Of a stretch of 64,000 nucleotides of DNA, positions 54,549 to 61,921 are shown piece after piece. Position 1 is the stretch's first letter. Every line of letters starts with the position of its first letter. Source of the stretch: Pseudomonas syringae. GTDB lineage: Bacteria > Pseudomonadota > Gammaproteobacteria > Pseudomonadales > Pseudomonadaceae. Below the pieces are notes generated by a model, which did not search any database, had not been told where the DNA came from, and was given only the letters and a program-made list of their open reading frames with translations. Location: assembly GCF_021606685.1 (NCBI RefSeq), contig NZ_WKCB01000013.1, forward strand, positions 1-64,000, written 5' to 3'. A program made the translations under genes and the position numbers.

Positions 54549-55867
54549 AGACGACCAACTACATGAGTGATTCAGAACAGTTTTCTGCACAACGTCGCCG
54601 TGTCCTGCTGGGCATGGCCGCCACCGGTGCCGCCATCGCCGGCAGTACCCTTACCTGCCCGGCCATGGCAGCCGCCGCCGAGCAAGTCACCACCGCTCCG
54701 CGCAGTGACAAAACCCAGGACCACCACGCCTTTCTCGGCAAGCACCAGAGCGGCATTGTCACCCCGCGCCCGGCCTGCGGCATGCTGGTAGCATTCGACG
54801 TATTGGCCAGCGACCGCGAAGACCTTGAGCGCCTGTTCCGCACCTTGAACGAGCGCATCAGTTTCCTGATGACCGGCGGCACCGTGCCGCAAGTCGACCC
54901 TAAGCTGCCGCCTACCGATTCCGGCATCCTCGGCCCGGTGGTCACGCCGGACAACCTGACCATCACCGTATCGGTCGGCGAGTCGCTGTTCGATGAGCGC
55001 TTCGGCCTCAGCGCCGCCAAGCCCAAACGCCTGAGCCGCATGGTCGGCTTCCCCAACGATGCGCTGGAACCGGCGCAGTGCCACGGCGACCTGAGCCTGC
55101 AGTTCAGTTCCAACACGCCGGACACCAATATCCACGCCCTGCGCGACATCGTCAAAAACCTGCCCGACCTGCTGCTGGTGCGCTGGAAGCAGGAAGGCAG
55201 CGTGCCGCCCCAGGCACCCGCCAAGCCGGGTGAACCGGCGCAGAGCGCGCGCAATTTCCTCGGTTTCCGCGACGGCTCGGCCAATCCGAATTCCAACGAC
55301 GACACGGCGATGAACCAGATTGTCTGGGTGCAACCGGGCAGCGACGAACCTGCCTGGGCCGTCAATGGCAGCTACCAGGCGGTGCGCATCATCCGCAACT
55401 TCGTCGAGCGCTGGGACCGTACGCCCCTGCAAGAGCAAGAAAGCATCATCGGCCGCATCAAGACCACGGGCGCACCCATGGGGGGCCATCAGGAAAGCCA
55501 GGTTCCCGATTACAGCAAGGACCCGCAAGGCAAGTTGACCAAGCTCGATGCGCACATCCGCCTGGCCAACCCGCGTACCCCGCAGACTCAGGCCAACCTG
55601 ATCCTGCGGCGGCCGTTCAACTACTCCAACGGCGTCAATAAAAACGGTCAGCTGGACATGGGGCTGCTGTTCATCTGCTACCAGGCTGACCTGGAGAAAG
55701 GTTTTATCAGTGTGCAAACCCGGCTCAACGGCGAGCCTCTGGAGGAATACCTCAAGCCGGTCGGCGGCGGGTATTTCTTCACCTTGCCGGGGGTCACAGG
55801 GCCCAAGGATTTCATTGGGCGCACGCTGCTCGCTGCAACGCCTGCTCAGACCACTGCCAACACCTAA
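54545..55867 (+). CDS. efeB: deferrochelatase/DyP-type peroxidase EfeB
   Basis: 440 residues with a Tat signal (RRRVLLGMAATGAAIAG), so it is exported folded with heme. DyP markers: GFRDGSANP (distal Asp) and the proximal heme His in DAHIRLANPR. It oxidises iron or removes it from heme in the periplasm for uptake by EfeO/EfeU. I took the GTG at 54545, which overlaps the efeO stop; ATG 54563 is an equally reasonable start, giving six residues less. Confidence 0.93.
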   Translation: MKTTNYMSDSEQFSAQRRRVLLGMAATGAAIAGSTLTCPAMAAAAEQVTTAPRSDKTQDHHAFLGKHQSGIVTPRPACGMLVAFDVLASDREDLERLFRTLNERISFLMTGGTVPQVDPKLPPTDSGILGPVVTPDNLTITVSVGESLFDERFGLSAAKPKRLSRMVGFPNDALEPAQCHGDLSLQFSSNTPDTNIHALRDIVKNLPDLLLVRWKQEGSVPPQAPAKPGEPAQSARNFLGFRDGSANPNSNDDTAMNQIVWVQPGSDEPAWAVNGSYQAVRIIRNFVERWDRTPLQEQESIIGRIKTTGAPMGGHQESQVPDYSKDPQGKLTKLDAHIRLANPRTPQTQANLILRRPFNYSNGVNKNGQLDMGLLFICYQADLEKGFISVQTRLNGEPLEEYLKPVGGGYFFTLPGVTGPKDFIGRTLLAATPAQTTANT

Positions 55868-55891
55868 ACCCCCTTAGAGCGCACACCTCCC

Positions 55892-56710
55892 ATGAAGAAA
55901 TCGACTCTCGCGTTGTCGTTGTTAATGACCCTCTCGCCCCTGGCCGCTTTCGCCGCCACGGCGCCGCTGGACCTGGTCGGCCCGGTATCGGACTACAAGA
56001 TCTACGTCACCGAAGAAATCGGCGAGTTGGTAACCCAGACCCAGGCGTTCACCGATGCCATCAACAAGGGCGACCTGGCCACCGCCAAGAAGCTCTACGC
56101 ACCGACCCGCGTGCACTATGAGTCGATCGAGCCGATTGCCGAGCTGTTCAGCGACCTTGATGCGTCCATCGATTCGCGTGTCGACGACCATGAAAAAGGC
56201 GTGACTGCCGAAGACTTCACCGGTTTCCACCGCATCGAATACGCGCTGTTCTCACAGAACTCGACCAAAGGCCTGGAAACCCTGACCGCCAAGCTCAACA
56301 CCGATGTCAACGACCTCAAGACCCGCGTCGACGGCCTGACCTTCCCGCCCGAGAAAGTCGTCGGCGGTGCCGCAGCCCTGCTCGAGGAAGTGGCCGCCAC
56401 CAAGATCTCCGGCGAAGAAGACCGCTACAGCCACACCGACCTGTATGACTTCCAGGGCAACATCGACGGCGCGAAGAAAATCGTCGACTTGTTCCGTGGC
56501 CAGATCGAGAAGCAAGACAAGGCCTTCCTGGCCAAGGTGGACAAGAACTTCGCCACCGTGGACAAGATCCTGGCCAAGTACAAAACCAAGGATGGCGGCT
56601 TTGAAACCTACGACAAGGTCAAGGAAAACGACCGTAAGGCCCTGGTCGGCCCGGTCAACACCCTGGCTGAAGACCTCTCCACCCTGCGTGGCAAGCTGAG
56701 CTTGAACTAA
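55892..56710 (+). CDS. second M75/imelysin iron-uptake protein (EfeM/EfeO without cupredoxin)
   Basis: 272 residues with a Sec signal peptide ([23 protein letters not shown]). The rest is one imelysin domain similar to the C-terminal half of Efe[19 protein letters not shown], the HxxE site in [10 protein letters not shown], and [17 protein letters not shown]. 24 bases after efeB and before a terminator, so it is the fourth gene of the operon. The cupredoxin domain is missing, so it probably acts as an additional periplasmic iron binder. Confidence 0.9.
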   Translation: MKKSTLALSLLMTLSPLAAFAATAPLDLVGPVSDYKIYVTEEIGELVTQTQAFTDAINKGDLATAKKLYAPTRVHYESIEPIAELFSDLDASIDSRVDDHEKGVTAEDFTGFHRIEYALFSQNSTKGLETLTAKLNTDVNDLKTRVDGLTFPPEKVVGGAAALLEEVAATKISGEEDRYSHTDLYDFQGNIDGAKKIVDLFRGQIEKQDKAFLAKVDKNFATVDKILAKYKTKDGGFETYDKVKENDRKALVGPVNTLAEDLSTLRGKLSLN

Positions 56711-56719
56711 ACGCCAGGC

Positions 56720-56761
56720 AAAAAAAGACCCGGCCCCTTGAACAGGGCTGGGTCTTTTTTT
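56720..56761. terminator. bidirectional terminator between efe operon and pssA
   Basis: AAAAAAAGACCC, GGCCC and the complementary GGGCTGGGTCTTTTTTT form a stem with A and T tracts on both sides, about 10 bases after the last efe gene. Being symmetric it can also end pssA transcription. Confidence 0.88.
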
Positions 56762-56772
56762 GCCTGCAGGTT

Positions 56773-58116
56773 TTACAAAATCCGGTACAGCAACCGCTCG
56801 ATCCGTACCCGGCTGACCCGACGCAGAAACTTGCCAACGGCTTCGGGGTAGTCCAGCAGTGTTTGCAAGTCCTGATACCGTTCGATGCGCGTGGTGTGTT
56901 CGAAGATCTGCGCCAGCTCCGTACGCCGTGGCGCCAGCCATTGGCCCTGCGGGTCGTCGATCAGCAAGGCGTTTTCCAGGTCAAGACGGAACGCGCGCGG
57001 GTTGAGGTTGTTGCCGGTCAGCAGGGTGTAGCGCTGGTCGACCCACATGCCCTTGAGGTGGTAGGTGTTGTCGCCCTCGCGCCACAGGTGCAGGTTCAAC
57101 TGGCCGCTGTCGATCATCGGCTGGTGGCGCTTGGCGAAGCGACGCAGGCTGATTTCATACAGGTAAGGCAGCGCGGCGATCACCTTGAACGGCTCGCTCG
57201 GCGGGATGTAGAAGTCGTTGGCGGTTTTGTCGCCGACGATGATGTCGATCTTCACCCCGCGCGCCAGGGCCCGGTTGATCTCTCGGGTCACCGGCAGCGG
57301 CAGGTTGAAGTACGGCGTGCAGAGGGTCAGCTGGTGCTGCGCGCTGGCGATCAGTTCAAGGATCACCCGGTTCAGGGGGTTATTCTTGCCGACCCCCAGC
57401 AATGGGCTGACCGACAGGTGACCATTGGGCAACTGCCCGCTGGTGGTGTCATACGTCGCGTGCTTGAGGCGGCTGCGCAAGTCGCCGATATCGTTGCGCA
57501 AACTGCGGGTGGTGGGCGGGTTGGGCAGGTCCAGGCGATTGACCGCCTTGGAGGCGATCAGGCCATGCTCCACCAGGTGCTGCATGGAATCGGCCAGGGG
57601 TTTGTTGTGGATCAGGTGATAACGGTCACAGCGGTATTTGTCGAACTTGTGCAAGTACACATTGTTCAGGCTGGCGCCGCTGTACAACACGCTGTCGTCG
57701 ATCACAAAGCCCTTGAGGTGCAGCACGCCGAACAGTTCGCGGGTCTGCACCGGCACACCATAAACCGGCACTTCACTGCTGTGGCGCGCGGTCATGGCCT
57801 GGTACCAGGCACTGTTGCCCGGTTGCTTGCCGGCGCCGATCAACCCGCGTTGGGCACGCAGCCAGTCGACCACTACCACGATGTCCAGCTCCGGCCGCGC
57901 GACCTTGGCGGCGTGCAGCGCGTCGTAGATCTCCTGCCCTGCTTCGTCCTGCTGCAGGTACAGCGCCACGATGTAGATGCGGCGGGTGGCCTGGGGGATT
58001 TTTTGCAACAGGCAGCGCCGATACGCATTGGCGCCGGACAGCACCTCAATGGCCTCGGGAGTAACAGGGAAACCGCGCAGTTTGGGCAGCAGGGAGCGTT
58101 TGAAGAACGACGGCAT
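56773..58116 (-). CDS. pssA: CDP-diacylglycerol--serine O-phosphatidyltransferase
   Basis: 447-residue phospholipase-D-superfamily enzyme making phosphatidylserine, the precursor of phosphatidylethanolamine. Two HKD motifs: HLKGFVIDDSVLYSGASLN near 150 and HLKGMWVDQRYTLLTGNNLN near 370. Length and order match E. coli PssA closely (conserved CTPYFNLP, VGDKTANDFYIP, ALPYLYEI). Longer in-frame starts upstream lie in promoter sequence; the ATG at 58116 fits the family. Associated with ribosomes and the inner membrane. Confidence 0.96.
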   Translation of the reverse strand: MPSFFKRSLLPKLRGFPVTPEAIEVLSGANAYRRCLLQKIPQATRRIYIVALYLQQDEAGQEIYDALHAAKVARPELDIVVVVDWLRAQRGLIGAGKQPGNSAWYQAMTARHSSEVPVYGVPVQTRELFGVLHLKGFVIDDSVLYSGASLNNVYLHKFDKYRCDRYHLIHNKPLADSMQHLVEHGLIASKAVNRLDLPNPPTTRSLRNDIGDLRSRLKHATYDTTSGQLPNGHLSVSPLLGVGKNNPLNRVILELIASAQHQLTLCTPYFNLPLPVTREINRALARGVKIDIIVGDKTANDFYIPPSEPFKVIAALPYLYEISLRRFAKRHQPMIDSGQLNLHLWREGDNTYHLKGMWVDQRYTLLTGNNLNPRAFRLDLENALLIDDPQGQWLAPRRTELAQIFEHTTRIERYQDLQTLLDYPEAVGKFLRRVSRVRIERLLYRIL

Positions 58117-58215
58117 AAGGCTCGCAGTGGGTCGATTCCTAAGAGGCCCCGAGCTTACACCATGGGGCTGCCCAGGTGGTGCTGTCACGCATGGAAAAAA
58201 GTTGATTGACCAAGA

Positions 58216-58229
58216 AGAACGATCGTTCT
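58216..58229. promoter_or_regulatory. palindromic operator, probably of the TetR gene
   Basis: AGAACGATCGTTCT is a perfect 14-base palindrome 12 bases upstream of the TetR start, in the divergent region to pssA. Autoregulatory TetR operators are often of this size. Confidence 0.65.
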
Positions 58230-58241
58230 ACTGTCAGCCAC

Positions 58242-58805
58242 ATGAACCAGATGACCAACACTGAAACCCGCGACATCATCCTCGACGTCACCGAAAAGCT
58301 GATCTACCGCCATGGCATTGCCGCCACCGGCATGGATTTGCTGGTGAAGACCGCCGGGGTCTCGCGCAAAAGTATTTACCGTTACTTCGCCAACAAAGAT
58401 GAGTTGGTACTGGCGGCCCTGCAACGCCGCGACGAGCGTTGGATGCAGTGGCTGCGCAGCGACGTGGAGCGCAGCGAAGGCAGCGGCGAACGGCTGTTGG
58501 CGATATTCAGCGCGCTCAAGGCCTGGTTCGACTCGGCGGACTTTCGCGGCTGTGCCTTCATCAACACCAGTGGCGAAACCGGCGACCCGCACAATCCGGT
58601 CCGCCTGCTGGCCAAGGCGCATAAACACAAACTGTTCGAGTACGCACGTGAACTGTGTGAAGCCCATGGCACCCCCGACCCCGAACGGCAGGCCGCGCAC
58701 CTGCTGATCCTGATCGACGGCGCGATTACCGTTGCGCTGGTCACGGGTGATTCGACCGCTGCCGATAACGCGCAATGCATGGCGAAAACCCTATTGGGGC
58801 TGTGA
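58242..58805 (+). CDS. TetR-family repressor
   Basis: 187 residues. The N-terminal HTH reads ILDVTEKLIYRHGIAATGMDLLVKTAGVSRKSIYRYFANKDELVLAAL. The C-terminal ligand domain is of the group with FRGCAFINTSGE. Two ATGs (58242 and 58251) are possible. A palindrome lies just upstream. It is 53 bases before the DUF1348 gene on the same strand and probably represses it and itself. Confidence 0.92.
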   Translation: MNQMTNTETRDIILDVTEKLIYRHGIAATGMDLLVKTAGVSRKSIYRYFANKDELVLAALQRRDERWMQWLRSDVERSEGSGERLLAIFSALKAWFDSADFRGCAFINTSGETGDPHNPVRLLAKAHKHKLFEYARELCEAHGTPDPERQAAHLLILIDGAITVALVTGDSTAADNAQCMAKTLLGL

Positions 58806-58858
58806 ACGCACGCGCCTGCACTATTCGATAACCGCTGATTGTTTTCAGGAGTTGCCCA

Positions 58859-59338
58859 ATGTCATCCACCGCAGAAACACGTCCACCGCTGCCGCCGTTT
58901 ACCCGCGCCTCGGCCATCGAAAAAGTGCGCCTGGCCGAAGACGGCTGGAACTCCCGAGACCCGCAACGGGTATCGCTGGCCTACACCCACGACACCCAAT
59001 GGCGTAACCGCGCCGAGTTCGTCCATAACCGCGAAGAAGCCAAGGGTTTTCTCACGCGTAAATGGGCCAGGGAGCTGGATTATCGACTGATCAAGGAATT
59101 GTGGGCCTTCAGCGATAACCGCATCGCCGTGCGGTATGCCTACGAATGGCACGACGACTCCGGCAACTGGTTCCGCTCATATGGCAACGAGAATTGGGAG
59201 TTCGACGAGCATGGCCTGATGGCCAACCGTTTTGCCTGCATCAACGACCTGCCGATACTGGAGAGCGAGCGCAAGTTCCACTGGCCGCTGGGACGACGCC
59301 CGGACGAGCATCCGGGGTTGTCTGAACTGGGGCTTTAA
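58859..59338 (+). CDS. DUF1348 (NTF2-like) protein
   Basis: 159 residues. Family block: [77 protein letters not shown]. It is an NTF2-like fold of unknown function, commonly next to a TetR gene. CAGGAG lies 7 bases before the ATG. Expected to be co-transcribed with the repressor upstream. Confidence 0.92.
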   Translation: MSSTAETRPPLPPFTRASAIEKVRLAEDGWNSRDPQRVSLAYTHDTQWRNRAEFVHNREEAKGFLTRKWARELDYRLIKELWAFSDNRIAVRYAYEWHDDSGNWFRSYGNENWEFDEHGLMANRFACINDLPILESERKFHWPLGRRPDEHPGLSELGL

Positions 59339-59346
59339 GACCCTGA

Positions 59347-59369
59347 GGCAGGGGGCTTGCCCCCCTGCC
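59347..59369. terminator. GC-rich hairpin between convergent genes
   Basis: GGCAGGGGG, CTTG and CCCCCCTGCC form a 9-10 bp stem between the DUF1348 and sugar dehydrogenase genes. There is no T run, so it may be a REP-like element or a weak terminator. Confidence 0.6.
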
Positions 59370-59376
59370 ACATTGA

Positions 59377-60534
59377 TCAGTCCTGATTCAGGCCAACGCG
59401 GTACAGCACGCCGTTGTCCTCATCGGTCAACACATACAGATAGCCATCCGGCCCCTGCCGCACATCGCGAATCCGCGCCTTCAGGCCTTCAAGCAAACGC
59501 TCCTCATGCACTACCTTGTCGCCGTCGAACTGCAGGCGAATCAACTCCTGGGTGGCCAGCGCGCCTATGAACACGTTGTGCTGCCAGGGTTTGAAGCGAT
59601 CAGCGTCGTAGAACGCCATGCCGCTGATACCCGGTGATTTTTCCCACACATGGTGCGGCTGTACGGTGCCCTCTGCGGTTTTGCCCTTGGCTTCGGGAAT
59701 CGGTGTCAGCGAGTAGTTGATTCCGTGGGTCGCCAGCGGCCAGCCGTAGTTCTTGCCGCGCTCAATGATGTTGATTTCATCACCGCCACGCGGGCCGTGC
59801 TCGTTCTCCCAGATCGTGCCGCTCCACGGGTTCAACGCCAGACCCTGCGGGTTGCGCTGGCCGTAGGACCAGATTTCAGGGCGCACGCCCTGCTGGCCGA
59901 CAAATGGGTTGTCATCCGGCACGCGACCGTCCGGGTAGATGCGCACGACCTTGCCTTGCAGCTTGTCCAGGTCCTGGGCGGTCGGGCGATCGTTGTTTTC
60001 GCCAAGGGTTACGAACAGGTAACCGTCCCGGTCAAACGCCAGGCGCGAGCCAAAGTGGTTGCCGGTGGAAAGCTTGGGCTCCTGGCGCAGGATCACTTTG
60101 AAATCGCTCAAGCCCTTGAGGTCGGCGGCCAGACGCCCCCGGCCCACTGCCGTTCCTGCCTTGCCGTCCTTGCCACCGCCCTCGGCGTAGGTCAGGTAGA
60201 CCATGCGGTCCTGCTTGAAGTCCGGTGACAGCACCACATCCAGCAGCCCGCCCTGCCCCTTGGCCCAGACCTCGGGCACACCGGTCAACGGCGCAGACAG
60301 CTTGCCGTCCGGGCTGACGAAGCGCAGATGGCCGGGGCGCTCGGTGACCAGGAAGCCTTGCTGGTCCGGCAGAAACGCCACGGCCCACGGGTGGTCCAGG
60401 CCTTTGGCGATCGGGGTGAGGGTAAGGCTGCCCTGTTCACTGGGGAACTGCTGGGCATCGGCGGCATAAACAGCAGCGCCGGGCAGCAACGTGGTGGCGC
60501 ACAGAGCGGCTAGCAGGGTTTTACGTAGAAACAT
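59377..60534 (-). CDS. PQQ-dependent soluble aldose sugar dehydrogenase
   Basis: 385 residues with a signal peptide (ending AVYA-ADAQQ). Six-bladed beta-propeller of the YliI/sGDH family: GLDHPWAVAFLPD, ENEHGPRGGDEINIIERGKNYGWPLATHG, and HHVWEKSPGISGMAFYD near the calcium/PQQ site, with the general-base His likely in the TGNHFGSRLAFD block. It oxidises aldoses in the periplasm using PQQ. A small secreted protein gene lies 12 bases upstream in the same operon. Confidence 0.93.
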   Translation of the reverse strand: MFLRKTLLAALCATTLLPGAAVYAADAQQFPSEQGSLTLTPIAKGLDHPWAVAFLPDQQGFLVTERPGHLRFVSPDGKLSAPLTGVPEVWAKGQGGLLDVVLSPDFKQDRMVYLTYAEGGGKDGKAGTAVGRGRLAADLKGLSDFKVILRQEPKLSTGNHFGSRLAFDRDGYLFVTLGENNDRPTAQDLDKLQGKVVRIYPDGRVPDDNPFVGQQGVRPEIWSYGQRNPQGLALNPWSGTIWENEHGPRGGDEINIIERGKNYGWPLATHGINYSLTPIPEAKGKTAEGTVQPHHVWEKSPGISGMAFYDADRFKPWQHNVFIGALATQELIRLQFDGDKVVHEERLLEGLKARIRDVRQGPDGYLYVLTDEDNGVLYRVGLNQD

Positions 60535-60546
60535 AGGGCGTCTTCC

Positions 60547-60861
60547 TTACCGGCGATTGCCGTTGGCATCGTAACTGGGGGTTCGGGTGTCGGTGGCCGG
60601 GCGGCTCGGGGCTGCATCGCGTTGGGGGTAGCGATTGCCGATGCCACCGTTGTCCAAGGTCGGTGTGCGCGGGGTCGGCCCGGTCTGGATACCGCGGGTC
60701 GCCGGCGCGTTGGGCTGGGTGCCCTGCATGCTATTGGGATTGGCCCGGTGGATCGGGCTGTTGTTGGAATCACTGCGGCCCGGCAGGTCTTGCGCCAGGG
60801 CCAACGGCGTGAGTGCCAGACCCAATGCCAGCACTGCGAGATGACGCACACAACGGTTCAT
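60547..60861 (-). CDS. small secreted low-complexity protein
   Basis: 104 residues with a clear signal peptide (MNRCVRHLAVLALGLALTPLALA-QD). The mature 80 residues are rich in Pro, Asn, Thr, Arg and Gly without any hydrophobic core, so it is probably disordered in the periplasm. I recognise no family. It precedes the sugar dehydrogenase by 12 bases and is likely its operon partner. The ATG is confirmed by the signal peptide. Confidence 0.75.
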   Translation of the reverse strand: MNRCVRHLAVLALGLALTPLALAQDLPGRSDSNNSPIHRANPNSMQGTQPNAPATRGIQTGPTPRTPTLDNGGIGNRYPQRDAAPSRPATDTRTPSYDANGNRR

Positions 60862-61057
60862 GGCAAAGCCTCTTTGAGACGAGCATTACGTGCTTTCGAT
60901 AACACGCTAACCCGTGGGTTCGGCTTTGGGCATTAAATAGTTTCTCATCAGGTGTAACACGATCTGTCCGCACATCCGTTCGCAGCGCTGTCCGGGGAAA
61001 CTTTTCGCGTCGCCGTCGAGTCACCAGAAGACAGCCCCAGCTCAAGGAATCGCAGGT

Positions 61058-61897
61058 ATGCCACGCTCTATCTGGAAAGGCGCCATCAGTTTTGGCTTGG
61101 TTCATATCCCGGTGTCGCTGGTGTCAGCCACCTCCTCCCAGGGCGTGGATTTCGACTGGCTGGACAAGCGCAGCATGGACCCGGTGGGCTACAAACGCAT
61201 CAACAAGACCACCGGCAAGGAGGTCACCAAAGAGAACATCGTCAAAGGCGTGGCCTTCGAAAAAGGCCGCTATGTGGTGCTCAGTGAGGACGAAATCCGC
61301 TCGGCCCATCCCAAGTCGACCCAGACCATTGAGATCATCGCGTTTGTCGACAGCGACCAGATCCCGCTGCAGAACATCGACACGCCCTACTTCCTGGCGC
61401 CGGATAAACGCGGCGGCAAGGTCTACGCACTGCTACGCGAAACCCTGAAAAAAACCCGCAAGGTGGCCCTGGCCAACGTGGTGCTGCACACCAAGCAGCA
61501 CCTGGCCGCGCTGATGCCCCTGGAGTCGGCGCTGGTGCTGGTCATGCTGCGCTGGCCCGCCGAGGTACGCAGCCTGGATGAGCTGGAACTGGGCAGCGAC
61601 GTGATCAAGCCGACCCTGGCCAAGGGCGAGCTGGACATGGCCAAGCGCCTGGTGGAAGACATGAGCGCCGACTGGCAGCCGGAGGCCTATCGCGACAGCT
61701 TCCAGGAAAAAATCATGGCGCTGGTGGCGAAGAAGGCCAAGGCCGGCAAGATCGAAGACGTGGAATCCCAGGAAGGCCAGGAGGAGCGTAAGTCCGCCGA
61801 TGTCATCGACCTGACGGAGTTGCTCAAACGCAGCCTGGCAGGCAAGCCCGCCGCGAAAAAACCGGCCGCGAAAAAATCCAGCAAAAAGGCCTCTTGA
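61058..61897 (+). CDS. ku: end-joining protein Ku
   Basis: 279-residue bacterial Ku that binds DNA ends as a homodimeric ring. Starts PRSIWKGAISFGLVHIPVSLVSAT, with the core EKGRYVVLSEDEI, DTPYFLAPDKRGGKVYALL and TKQHLAALMPLESALVLVMLRWPAEVR. The C-terminus is a Lys/Ala-rich tail (SLAGKPAAKKPAAKK) typical of proteins that thread along DNA. Adjacent ligD starts 24 bases downstream, giving the two-protein NHEJ system. The 196 bases upstream hold no gene. Confidence 0.96.
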   Translation: MPRSIWKGAISFGLVHIPVSLVSATSSQGVDFDWLDKRSMDPVGYKRINKTTGKEVTKENIVKGVAFEKGRYVVLSEDEIRSAHPKSTQTIEIIAFVDSDQIPLQNIDTPYFLAPDKRGGKVYALLRETLKKTRKVALANVVLHTKQHLAALMPLESALVLVMLRWPAEVRSLDELELGSDVIKPTLAKGELDMAKRLVEDMSADWQPEAYRDSFQEKIMALVAKKAKAGKIEDVESQEGQEERKSADVIDLTELLKRSLAGKPAAKKPAAKKSSKKAS

Positions 61898-61921
61898 GCC
61901 TGCCATCCGCCGGAGTGTCCC

